The notes under the pieces were generated by a model. That model had not been told where the DNA came from. It saw only the letters and a list, made by a program, of their open reading frames with translations, and made no database searches. Shown here piece after piece: positions 23,046-34,606 of a DNA stretch of 64,000 nucleotides (positions are counted from its first letter, which is position 1; each line of letters opens with the position of its first letter). Origin of the DNA: Sipunculus nudus (lineage: Eukaryota; Annelida; Sipuncula; Golfingiida; Sipunculidae); NCBI GenBank assembly GCA_026874595.1, contig CM049318.1, forward strand, positions 20,373,456 through 20,437,455, in the 5' to 3' direction. The position numbers and the translations under genes are program-made.

Positions 23046-23059
23046 TCAAAAAAAGAGTT

Positions 23060-23530
23060 CAAAAACTGGTAACCTTGACCATGGTAAAATCTGCATAAAT
23101 GTATAATTGTTTGGTTATTTGTGAACACAATAACTTTTAAAGGATTGCATATTTTCCACCAAAATTTGACACACTGATGGTTCCTACTGAAATCTCTTTT
23201 GAAACCTGGTGACCTTGACCTTCATCTTCAAGGTCAAATCTGCCCAAAAATGGAAAATTATTGTGAACTCCATTTTGAAGTATTTCAAATTTTGTCCTCA
23301 AATTTGGAACTCCGATTGTTCTTACAAAGTTCTCAAAGGAGTTGGAAAGCTGTCGACCTTGACCCATATCATCAAGGTCAAATCAGCCAAATAATAGTAA
23401 TTGTCTTGTGAACGCGATAACTTTTAAAGGGTTGGATATTTTCCTACCAAATTTGAAACGCTGATTGTTCCTACCAAAATCTTGGATGACTTTGAAACCT
23501 GGTGACCTCACAGGGTCAGATCTCTCACAG
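23060..23530 (+). repeat. Tandem array, about 145-bp unit, three units
   Basis: Related units begin near 23,131, 23,272 and 23,421 (CTTTTAAAGG...CCTTGACC). They contain TCAAGGTCA at 23,228 and 23,372, an extended nuclear-receptor half-site sequence. A poly-G run follows at about 23,561. Confidence 0.65.
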
Positions 23531-23621
23531 TGTCTTCATTGATATAACCTATAAGCAAAAGGGGGGGGGGGGGGGAGACATCTGTTTTTGCAAGTACCAA
23601 AACAAGCCATTCTAGATTTTT

Positions 23622-24475
23622 AGCTCAGCTTACTGTAAGTCAAATGAGGTATAGGAATGGCGCTTTGTCCGTCGTTCATCCAGCCGTCCCTTAGCAGGGC
23701 ACAAATTGTACCTGCTGGACCTAGAGCCTTCTAAGTGAATATCCAGGGAAGTCAATAAAAAATCTCCTTGGAAACCTGAAATTAGGTCATTGCGACGTAT
23801 ATCCTCCGAGCTATGGAGCTTGAAATTCCCCCCCAGAATAATCAAAAATATAATACAAAACCTCCAATAACTTGATAATTAATGCATGGATTGTCAAGAA
23901 TCTTGCTTTGAATATGGACATGACTAGTTGTGTCAGTTCCCAAAAAGTGGTGACGCCACATGTATTTTTTGTTATTTTAACTAATATTTTATTTTTTTTA
24001 CTGTAAAATGACAACAATCACTCAGCTGTAATTACATCTAGTGTCCCAAAACCTGGTGTGTATATTGATCACAAGTGGATGCCATATAGTTTAATATCAC
24101 CCTGTCTGTCTGTCTGTCTGTCTGTCTATTTGTCTGTCTGTCCATCCGTTCATCAACACAAATTTGTTTCCAGATGATAACTCCAGATTGTATTGACACA
24201 TGGATTTCAAACTTGACTTACATGTGGCCCACCACTAAAGCAAGAACCTATATGATTTTGGGGTCATGAGGTAAAAGGTCAAGGTCACAGGACTCACTTT
24301 TTAAAAAAGATTATGGCTGCATTTTAAGCCAAGCTTTTCATCCCTAACTTTCCATTTTGCACATTTAGCTGACTTGCCAGTATGGGGAGAGTAAAAATGA
24401 CTTTGGGGTCACATGGTCAAAGGTCAAGGTCACAGGGGCCATCTGTTCACAAATTAGACCCATGGGTCCCTAGTT
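23622..24475 (+). mobile_element. AGCTCAGCTGA-family element, about 0.85 kb
   Basis: Opens TTTTTAGCTCAGCTTACTG and ends with GACCCATGGGTCCCTAGTTT, the family's 3' palindrome. It carries one unit of the 344-bp repeat, a CTGT microsatellite at about 24,102-24,143, and TCAAGGTCA at 24,279 and 24,424. It ends only 30 bp before the acceptor of exon 2. Confidence 0.6.
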
Positions 24476-24505
24476 TAATGTTGTAAGCTTTCTTTTTTAT
24501 TTCAG

Positions 24506-24594
24506 CAGTTTGTTGGTGGGAACAGTACATATGAAATGCACCCAGTCCAAGATGATCCTGTGCTGGCAAAGAAGAGAAAACTGGATTCAATCAA
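24506..24594 (+). CDS. Copy B gene, exon 2 (nuclear-localisation-like motif)
   Basis: Follows the pyrimidine-rich acceptor TTTTTTATTTCAG and reads QFVGGNSTYEMHPVQDDPVL then AKKRKLDSI, a classic monopartite nuclear localisation pattern. The acceptor is a NAGNAG pair (CAGCAG), so the first Gln may be optional. The donor GTACTG is weak, but the 89-nt length puts the exon in phase 2, which fits both the next exon (26,028, giving Asn) and the one after it (27,605, giving Lys). Copy A has a GTACTT at the same place. Without splicing, translation ends at 24,638. Confidence 0.6.
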
Positions 24595-24727
24595 GTACTG
24601 TGATAACACTGATTCACAAATCTGTCAAGAAAACTTGTAAATTTGAGCTAACAGATGGGCTTGTGAATCTTTCGGGCCCTTAGAATTGATTAATTTATTG
24701 CTTACTTCAGCTGTAAATTTCTGATTA

Positions 24728-26016
24728 TTAGCTCAGCTGACTATAAGTCATCTGAGCTATAATCATGGTGCATTGTCCATCGTCTGTCTAGCTGTCTGTC
24801 TGTCCATCGGTCGGTCCGTAGATTTGGCACGTTTTGAAACCGTAAGACCTAGGAATCCAAAATTCGACATAATGTTAGATGTCCCCAAGATCTCCAACCA
24901 AGCGGAAAACTTGGTCTTTGCAACTTCCTTCCTTTGAGAAAAATAAGGAAAAACCTCAATTTTTTATTAAAAACCTATTTTCACACTTCAGGACTGCCTA
25001 ATATCAAAACCAATCATATGTTTTCCTCATATTTACCATAAATATACCTCTATATAGTTCCTATGTACATGCCAGAAATTAAGTCTGTTAAGTATAATTT
25101 CTTTAAGTTATGGGCACAAACAAAATGGACTTTGTAAAAATTGGGAAAAATATTTAATCACTTAATATGAAAAATACTGAAACTAGAGTCTATTTTCCCA
25201 AGTATATAACTATGTTTAATTAAGATTCAATTGTTTACCCAAAATTAGATCTGAATTTTGTAAATTTTTTAAGTTATTAGCATAAAAATAAAATCAGTAC
25301 CTTAAATTTTGCCCAAATTTGACTGTTGCACGTTTCTTTCCTGTAAGTACCATTGATTTAATTTTCACAGCATGTAAACATAAGTATTTAATTTGTTTAA
25401 ATCTGAAATTTGAAAATAAAAGCTTGAAAATCAGGCTAGTTATTGACTTTCTTTCTTGAGGCTCTGTTGTAGTCATTTGCTTTAAATACAGATTACAGAT
25501 GCAGGGTCCCACTCCAGGTCACTGGAAGTCAGCTATGCCAGTGTTTTTTATTTGTTACAGTCACTGGGGGAGATCCCCTGCTGTGACAGGTGTACATTTA
25601 TTCTCATATCACCACCCTAATCCCTCCCCCCCCCCCCCCGCATAAAATAAAAAAAAAATACATATATATTAAATAAATATATATTATACCAAAAAAATAG
25701 ATTCAATTGAATAAATGTGTAAACTACTGAAATGTCAACAGTTAATCAAAAAGCCAAGTAATGATCATGGTAATAGAACAGATCATTTGTTCACAAACTG
25801 CTCACATGCTTCAGTTTCAACATTAGGAAACACATGGTTAGGTCACAAAATATTATTTGCAACAATTTCTTGCTCATCAATACAAACCAATCGTATAAAC
25901 CAACCGTGGCCTATATTACCTCTTCCTCTTACACTTTATCTCCATTTGATATTATTTTAGATTTTTATCTCAAGGTCAACTTCAGCTGAGCACAGTGACC
26001 CATGGGTCCCTTGTTT
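24728..26016 (+). mobile_element. AGCTCAGCTGA-family element E2, about 1.29 kb
   Basis: Complete by its termini: TTAGCTCAGCTGACTATAAG with the hairpin at the 5' end, and CAGCTGAGC plus the perfect palindrome GACCCATGGGTC and CCTTGTTT at the 3' end. The inner text matches E1, including the LINE endonuclease remnant at about 25,740-25,960. Its last base is 11 bp from the splice acceptor of the exon at 26,028. Confidence 0.65.
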
Positions 26017-26027
26017 AAACAAAGCAG

Positions 26028-26273
26028 TTTTACCATAACAGATATTAGAAAATTACAGCAAATGAAAGAAGAATGTAGTTCTCCTCTGTTTGTCACAGCT
26101 GTATATGTTTCTGTGGGAGTGGAAGGGTTCACCAGCAAACTGTTACAGTGGTTTAGAGCACATATGCTACAAAGTCATCACAAACTAGTTCATCAAATTC
26201 GAGATTTCACGGAGGAAATTTCTGATGGTACATGCAAAACAATTATTATAATCCAAAATGAATCAATTTCCAG
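26028..26273 (+). CDS. Copy B gene, exon 3 (246 nt, intact only in B)
   Basis: Bounded by AAAGCAG| and CCAG|GTTAAT. It is fully open in the one phase that fits both neighbours: one base completes the codon from exon 2 (AA|T), then 81 codons from FTITDIRKLQQMKEE to IIIIQNES, and two bases (AG) are passed to the 84-nt exon, restoring the Arg seen at its other junction. The length is a multiple of three, so it can be skipped without a frame change. It is helical with conserved hydrophobics (VTAVYVSVGVEGF, LLQWFRAHML); I recognise no family. The pyrimidine tract upstream of its acceptor is poor and lies in the 3' end of element E2. The copy A counterpart (431-682) is broken. Confidence 0.6.
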
Positions 26274-26407
26274 GTTAATAATCAATTATAAGGGGTTCCG
26301 TCTATTCTTCAATGCATTGTAACACTCCTACAGATACATATAAGAATATCATAGGTTAAAATATATTCTATTAAATCTGAACTTAATACTATTACTATTA
26401 CTAAATA

Positions 26408-27303
26408 CAGTGGAACCTGTCTAATGTGAACACCTGACGGACTGGGCACAAGTCGTCGTAATTGACAGGTGGTCATTATTGTCAGGGTGTGAACATTAAG
26501 AAACTGTACAAATCTAGATGACGTATGACGGCAATATACATATTAAAATATCTTTATGACTATAAATAAAAACATATTTGCAGAAGGGAACGATCTTGGT
26601 GTTACATGTATTTTGTAATTGCACACAAATGTACATGTACTTATATGTGTAATTTGATGTGTTGATAAATAAAATGAATTTGCACACAGTTGATTAGAAG
26701 GTACTCTACGTACTCATTTATACAGGTTCTTCTGACACGAATGTGCTCTTTGAAGGACTCAAAATTGTTTGCTGACGTAACTGGTTACTAACATCACTTG
26801 CTTGTTAGGAACATCATAGATTATCCACTCTTGTAATAAAGCCTTTAATATAATGCACTGAATAGATCAAAGACAGATCAAAGATTAACTTTGGGGAACT
26901 TCCGTTCCTGTGGATTTATAGGTTGTGTGAGCCAGTCACATTGCCGCCTGGTGCTCCAGGCCAAGGGTATGCAAAGGGCCCCAATAATCACCAGTCTGTG
27001 CTCCGTACACATGTACACCAGTAAAACAAACAGAGAACGGTGCAAGTGACCGCAAATGAACCGACCGGTCAGCACTGGTCAGTGAGAAGCACAAAGAGTG
27101 CCCGCATTAGGCAGGTCAGTTAATAAGTAATATGTCTCTTTGGTCAGGAAAAAACTGCCTGTAATCCGTAATAGCCATGTGGTCGTTTTTCACAGGTTTT
27201 ATCGATAGATAATATAACAGAATTTAGAAAGGGACTGATATCTAGTAGTTGTAATAGCCAGGTGCCCGCATTTCACAGGTGTTCATTCAGACAGGTTGGA
27301 CTG
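26408..27303. mobile_element. pogo/Tc1-mariner-like MITE, about 0.9 kb
   Basis: The left end CAGTGGAACCTGTCTAATG and following GAACACCTG pair with the inverted right end (CAGGTGTTCATTCAGACAGG...GGACTG). A TA dinucleotide flanks both ends (26,406 and 27,304), the target duplication of Tc1/mariner/pogo elements. No transposase frame. Absent from copy A. Confidence 0.75.
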
Positions 27304-27604
27304 TAGTATGTATCCAGTAATTTGTTGTGTCCTGATGGGTACTGGGTGAAAGCTGAGGGTCCTAGATGGGAGCAGGGAGATCCCAGATGGTTTAAGGATA
27401 TATATATATAACTGGATGCCTTTCAAGGGATGGCTTCCAGAGGATTCATAATTTTGAATGAGCAACAATAATTTATCCTGTTCTACCATGTACCACATGT
27501 GCCATGTATTTCAGCAGGTCTTTTCTTTGAAGGTTTGCACCTTTTTATTTGTTTTTTTTTCTGCTCTTTGTATTTTAAAATGTACCCATTTTGTTCATCC
27601 ACAG

Positions 27605-27688
27605 AGACCAGGAGATCAAGAATATAGCTGAGAATAGTTATGTGAAGATCAAACCCAGGCCAGCAGAATCAATGTTTGTACCCATGAG
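27605..27688 (+). CDS. Copy B gene, 84-nt exon
   Basis: Bounded by TTCATCCACAG and ATGAG|GTAACA, identical in size and phase to 1,231-1,314. It encodes DQEIKNIAENSYVKIKP then RPAESMFVPM. The first 20 residues are identical to copy A while synonymous positions differ; the last residues diverge. Both junctions form Arg codons (AG|A) when the exon at 26,028 is included. Confidence 0.72.
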
Positions 27689-28059
27689 GTAACAATTATA
27701 TTTATATACACCTGTATCAGCCTGGATCTGCACTTGGTTTGTAACTAAATTTGACCGTACTAAACCGGTTAACTTTAGTCTTGAAGTAGTATGCTTTGCA
27801 TTCACACTATACTTTGCTTTACTTAAGCCTAAACTGTTTAATCTACAAATCTTTTATGTCCACAATCACTTTTTGTACGAACCTTGCTTGTACACACTAG
27901 GAACTGGTTTACCATAATAGGAACTGGTTCACTATAAACCAGGTTAAAGTAAACCAAACTTCTGTACACCACCTTTCAAGTGGACTGTAGTAAGCCAAAC
28001 TCATGCAGATTAGTGTGAATAAAGTTATCCCATTCACAATCGGAATCATTCACTGACAC

Positions 28060-31000
28060 AAATGTATTTACCAGGTCAGGTTATGCTAAATGAGAGCACC
28101 ATAGGATTATAAGATATAGTCAGGGAAACATTGTTAATAATATATATGTTTATCTTTATCATTAGTTGTGTTGATCGGTAGATCAGTTTGTTTATGGATT
28201 AAATATTGGAACTAACCAGGCTACAGTTTGATGTGATTGGCTGACAGAAGATTCTGGAGGTCTAGATGCTTCTGTGACACTTAGCTGGTAATTTCCATGT
28301 AGTGAAATCTGTTGAACATTTGCTGGCTAGAACTTTCACAAAGTTTCTTTGTGGCAGGTATTTATAGAAGCCAGCTCCAAACGCGGGGGAGAAGTCAATC
28401 GAGAGTATCCCTGCATGGGCTTTAGTATTTACGTTTACAACTAAAATGCTTAAAATATAACTTGATTCCATGTACCAATAGATGTAACTCAGTTCCAGCT
28501 CTAATCCCTTAAGCCATGTGAAGTCTGTATGGTGAATCCCTGATATTTGCATATAATGACGTGACAAGGCTCCTGATAATTCCCTCACATTTGTGTATCA
28601 GGCCATCATGCCTCCTGTGAATTGCATCATTGCTATGAGAATGGCAATAGACAGCTCAACCACTTGGTAACATTCACACTGAAATCATGTTTTCAGGAAG
28701 TCCTAACATGGCCCTTCAGGTCCTATGATATATCTTTGCTGTTCAACCATTTAGGTCCATAGGCCAAATGTAAGTGCATTGTAGACAATTTTGTAACGTG
28801 TATTTGTTGGTGTTCAAGTTACACTTGAAAATCTTGCCACTGCAAAGTTGGCAACACACAGATCTTCATGATTGTTTCAGCCAGTGGTTACATGTCTGAC
28901 TGCATTTGTCGCCTGAATGACCTGAATGTCCTGACTGGCTAAGCTAGAGATATATGTTTTTAAATAGAAATGGTTTTAAAAGCTGTGGTCTGATAAACTG
29001 GGACACAGAGGCAGAGGGTTAAAGTGTTGGAAGACTTGCCATACTCAAAATAGACGATGACCTAAAAATATTAAAACTGATTAAATGGGAATATCAATAA
29101 CCAGCTGGAAGCCCGCAACAGGCAGTGACTGAATGAACTAATGTAATTCCAAGGTACATACAAACAACATGGCTACAGTCTGAATGTCTTCAGTGGTAAT
29201 ATATACATAAAACAACAGCATTAGAATGGCTATTGGTGGAATGTCTGTGTTTCAGTAACTTCACCAAAAAGTAATTTCATGCTTTTACAAGTCTAAGGTA
29301 GTAAATAAGTTAGAAGCTTTCAAAATAAAAGAGTTCACAGTACACACTGGTAGTAAACTGGTTGTATACATCATTTTATGAATCCAAAATTCTACATACA
29401 GTTAGATGTCCCCAAATTCTAACAAACAGAAAACTGGGTCAGTGTTACTTCTTTCCAACGAAAATTAAGGGAAAACCTTCGTTTTTAAATAAAAACCTAT
29501 AGCTACACTTCAAAACTGCTCAGTATGAGAATTAACCACTGGTGTCAATGTATTGATGTTTGATATAACCCTTCCTGCATATATTTCCAATATACTTTCC
29601 AGAAATTTGGTCAGTTATGTGTAAATCAATGAAGTTATGTTCTCGTACATAATGTACTTTGTCAAAAATCAGGAAACATTTAATCACCTAACAAAATAAT
29701 TAACGAAGCTGAGATATTTTCTGTAAGGATTTATCTTTATTTAACCAAGATTTAATTGTATTCTTGAAATAAGATCAGAATTTTGTAAATTGTTTAAGGT
29801 AGCCCACTTCTGGTCACTTCAGCTCTGCCTGGGTAACCTTTTTAGTAAAACAACACTGGTTGAGCACCCCTCCTGTCACAGCTGTAAAGTAGTTCTCATA
29901 TTCCTCCCGTATCCCCCCCCCCCACACACACACACACCCACACAGAGTAATATTCAATAAGTTAGTGCTATAATTGTTATTATTTGAACTGTTATTTTCT
30001 TAATTGTAAAGCTGTTTACACTGAAATGTACCAAAATTTTGCTTGAGATAGTAATTCAAGGACTTTTCCAGAGGTAATGTAGCATGTTTAAAGAAACCAA
30101 TTTTCTTTTTAATAATATTAACAAAATAAAATATAATTAAACCTATCAGTTTGCATTAATTTATAATATATCAGCCAAATATTTGATTAATAAAGGTGCA
30201 ATTTAGAATTGTGAAATCTGAATAAGGTTTTAATTTCAGATATTTATTGTTTCGTTATCAGATACATTTTGTGGTAAAACAATAAATACATTTGTTGCAT
30301 AATGTGGTGTTATCTGAAAAAAATAGGGATATATGATGATGCAATTTAGATTTGTGAATCAACTTATGTGTAGGATTAATACAAATGTTCTGTTATCACT
30401 ATTTTAAGTATGTAGCTGTAAATTGTAATATGTTCAGTCTTATAAATGATTTGTTGAGGCCATGATTAATATTTTTGAAATTGCATTTGGAAATATGTTT
30501 AACCTGTTTTTAGAATTACATCAACACTTCTTTAGTAAGTCAAGTGTATCCTTTCTTACAACTCACAAGCCCATCATGTTTTTTATTTCCTTATTGCAAT
30601 ATTAAATGGTTTCAGGTCACAATTTTAATGTATTACACAGTGTAATATGTACTTATAAGATTTAGTTTATGCCCATTTGTAAAATTGGAATTTTTTACAG
30701 CTTTTTATTTCAGTGAATAAATTAAATGTGTTTTAATATACTTCAGCTAATCTCCACTTTCTACCTTATTCTATAATTGACAAGGGTTGATACATTCCCA
30801 GTGAAATGGTTATTTTATGCACATATTACTGTCACAAAACTGAAATAACTGATACTTGATATTTGATCATGAGTGGCTCCTTTATCTTTGATAAAGTATG
30901 TTTAAGTTCACAATGCTAGTTTAGCAAACATATTTTTAGTATTTCAATGCACAGCCATTCCCTCTTAGCTTTTCAAGTGTTAATCTATATTAAAAAATAG

Positions 31001-31130
31001 AAAAACACTATATTTTGCATTTTCTAAAAAATAAGTCCATGAATGCATCAGATAAAAATCTGGTCAATCTGCGATCCAAATGCAACCACTTCACTGAATT
31101 GTGGTCCATTTCATATGGAATGACCCATTT
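28060..31130. other. Copy B intron expansion, no gene seen
   Basis: About 2.6 kb of sequence without counterpart in copy A. 29,340-29,940 is a 5'-truncated AGCTCAGCTGA-family fragment (its text follows 3,110-3,830). A short CA run follows a poly-C at about 29,912. The rest is AT-rich with no conserved frame; a 108-codon minus-strand frame (28,262-28,588) has no recognisable domain. Confidence 0.5.
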
Positions 31131-31410
31131 CCTTGTAAATATGTAAACTGTGCAGAAAGTAAACACACAACAGCACAGTCTCTTTTTGAATATGTCTCAT
31201 AGTATGATACATGCCATAATAATTAGACCTTCAGTCTAATTATAACTATTCAGTCTGAAAGTCCAGACAGTTTCTGCTGTAACTCCCCGGAAACTAAAAA
31301 TTAGGTCATTTTTGTCTATATTTATGTGCTATGGCCTCTAATAATGTGTCAACTTCAGCCGAACATTCTTGGCTGTTAGTTTATTATTAAAAGAACTGCT
31401 TGTTTTTCAG

Positions 31411-31882
31411 AGTTGTAGGAATCTTACAAAAAGGATGGAAGGCACCAGAGTCGTCAGGGAGTTCCAATGATGAAGATGGTTCTTCAGGTGTACCTGAGAC
31501 GCTGAGCTGCAGAGTTCAGTTTCGTAGTGTAGAGACTGCAGTTAGCAGAGTGTCAGGTCAAAGTGAACAAGAGATGGTTCCATCAAACATCATTGAAATA
31601 AAACCAGAACACATTAAGTCCACAGCATCAAGTTTATCATGTATATCTGAGACACTGCATGGCAGTGCACCAAAAGAGAGTGTGAGTGTTGACACAGTAA
31701 TTAGCAGAGTGTCATGCAAACACTATCTGGAGGGGATTGAATCTAATTGCATCAAAATGGAACTAGAATCTGAAAAGTGTGTGACTTTACCAAGTGTATC
31801 TGATGTGAAGCAAATGACAGTCCATGTTTCACATGTAATTCCCGACAAACCCGAAGAAGGATATGTTATAAAACAAGAAAAG
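31411..31882 (+). CDS. Copy B gene, Ser/Glu-rich exon with three IKxE motifs
   Basis: Bounded by TGTTTTTCAG and GAAAAG|GTTAGT. The 472 nt give one base (completing Arg) plus 157 codons, phase 0 at the end. It opens VVGILQKGWKAPESSGSSND. Three sites match the SUMO consensus psi-K-x-E: IKPE (about residues 63-66), IKME, and IKQE near the exon end. Two homologous sub-repeats each start with SRVS and contain one IKxE. Low-complexity Ser/Glu/Val composition suggests a disordered tail. With exons at 19,397, 24,506, 26,028 and 27,605 the open product reaches about 451 residues. Confidence 0.72.
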
Positions 31883-31985
31883 GTTAGTCATGATTTTAGC
31901 ACAAGAGACACAATGTTTGTTTAGAGGGACCAGAACTGTAATATCAAGGGGACTCAATAATTTTTCACCTCCTCTGTCCACCTGC

Positions 31986-34606
31986 TTTTTAGCTCAGCTG
32001 ACTATAAGTCATCTGAGCTATAGTCGTGGTCCATTGTCCGTCGTCCGTCCGTCTGTCCGTCTGTCCGTCCGTCCGTCCATAGATGTGGCACGTTTTGAAA
32101 CCGTAAGACCTAGGAATCCAAAATTCAGCATAATGTTAGATGTCCCCAAGATCTCCTACCAAGCCGAAAACTGGGTCTTTGCGACTTCATTCCTTTGAGA
32201 AATTAAGGAAAAACCTCAATATTTTATTAAAAACCTATTTTCACACTTTAGGACTGCCTAATATCAAAACCACTCATCTGTTTTTCCTCATATTTCCTAT
32301 AAATAATCCTCTATATAATTCCTATGTACATGCCAGAAATTAGGTCTGTATTATTTAATTTAAAAAAGTTATGGGCCCAAACATAATGCATTTTGTAAAT
32401 AATCAGGAAAGAAATTTTATCACTTAACACAAAACTTGTTAAAGCTAAGCACTTTTTTTCCAGTAATATTACTTTTATTAATCAAAATTAAATTTTATAC
32501 CCAAAATTTGATCAAAATCTTTTAAATTTTTAAAAATAATAGCAAAAATAAAAAATTGGTACCTTAAATTTTGCCCAACTTTGACCATGGCACGTTTTTT
32601 TGCTGTAACTGCTGTGGATTTAATTTTCACAGCATGTTTTTGTTAGCATTTCAACTGTTAACACCAAAAATTTGAAACCAGTTGATCCAAAACTGTAGAT
32701 TTTATTCAAGTTTTCAAGCACCATGTCACATATTGCTAGTGTTATGCAGTTTGCTAGAGCTCAGCTCCCGAGCTTCAGCTCTAAGTTCCTTAAATTTGGC
32801 ATACAGTTAGATTTCTCCAAAATCCCCTACCATGCCAAGAATTTGGTCACTAGGACTTAATTCCTTCGAGATATCAATGAAAAACTTCATTTTTCCATTA
32901 AAAACCCAATGTTACACTTTAAGACTGCCTAATATCAAAACCACTGATCTGACTTTGATCATATATGATATACATATTTTTCTATACATTCACTATGCAC
33001 ATGCCAGAAATGATGTCAGTATTGTGTATTTTTTTTAAGTTATGGGCCCAAACATAATGCACTTTGTAAAAAATCAAGAAATATATTAACTCCCTTAACA
33101 AGGGCATTGCTGAAGCTAGAGATTTTTTTTGTCAGGGATGTAACATTATTTTATCAAGATTCAATTGAATACCCAAAATTAGTTCTGAATTTTTCAAATT
33201 TTATAAGTTATTAGTATAAATATAAAATTAGTACCTTAAATTTTGCCCAACTGTGACCAAGGCACGTTTGTTTCCCGTGAGCACTGTTGATATAATTTTC
33301 ATATCATGCACACATAAGGATTTCAGCTATTTAGTTTAGAAAGCTGAAAGAAATTTGCCAAATATTGTAGCTTTTATTAATGTTTATTATGAGACCCTGT
33401 CAGACTTTGGCTCTCTCCAGCCCCTCTTGAGTCACCTGTATGTTGACCTTGTTGACCTTTCATCAAATTATGCACGCTTGAGGGGAGAATCCAGGCAGCT
33501 TATGGCCAGCCACAGTTGATCCAGGTGTTCAACCCAACTCATCTAGTAGTTTTAACCAACAACATAACAATAAACAATAAATTAATAAATTTTTATTGGT
33601 TTTTAATAACAAATTAAAGAAAAATAGAAAAGGAATTTGTTAGTTTATAATAACAGGAAATTAACTTGCAGTTACTGATGATATAAAAACTTGTATCGAT
33701 GGGTAGAATGTCACGTATTCCAAAGAACACCATGCAGTCACCTATGGCATTTTTCAGTTCATTTTTAATGATAAAGAAGTAAATCATATTATTCATTACT
33801 AATTATTAAGGATTATATGAAGGAAATTAATGATAGACAAAGATGCAGTTGATAATATTAATCTAGATTCCTACTGTGTCTAGTGTGTACATTGATGTGA
33901 AATTAGTCCAAAATGAATTTTTTACAGTTATTTTTTAATATAAATAAAAGCCATAAAACCAGGTACTTATGATCATTATTTAAATGTGTGAATTTTGTAT
34001 ATTCTGGATTCTCAACATCATTGTTTGGTGAAAACTGAATAAATACCAGACATGGTGCGAATACTTTGTAATTGTATTAAATAAGAATATGATTATGTAC
34101 TCCATTATAAAATTTCTTGCATAAAGAATGGGAATTCAGGTAAAAATGAAAGTATATGAATACTCGTGCAAATACTTTCAAAATGTATTCATGAATGCAT
34201 TCATGAATATATTCTTTAATATTATTTTAATAACCATATCAGTTATATTTCATTTTAAAAAATCATATGATTCTCTTATTATTTTTAATAAAAATTATAT
34301 TTGGGACAATATTTGTAATTTTTTTAATAAATAGTAAACTCTTATATTATATGTTCTGCTTATAAGCTATATGGCCAAGTCAAAATCTGTGTGACAGTAG
34401 TACTCCATTTGTTAATAAAATAAATGAAATCAATCCTCTTCCCTGTCTCCAAAGGTACTATCAAAATCATACATAAGCTAAACAACAACAACTCATAATA
34501 CAGCTTATATTTATTACCACACCAAACCAGCATGTGCCTCATTTCTAAATAATATTTTTTTATCATATATAACAGCTGAGCGTCGTGACCAATAGGTCCC
34601 TTGTTT
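31986..34606 (+). mobile_element. AGCTCAGCTGA-family element E3, about 2.6 kb, probably composite
   Basis: Starts TTTTTAGCTCAGCTGACTATAA with the 5' hairpin and a GTCCGTCC run, and ends near CAGCTGAGC...GTGACC...GGTCCCTTGTTT. The internal text repeats: the CCAAAATT...GGCATAATGTTAGATGTCCCC region at about 32,115 recurs at about 32,790, so two family members may be fused. No coding potential. Confidence 0.55.
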
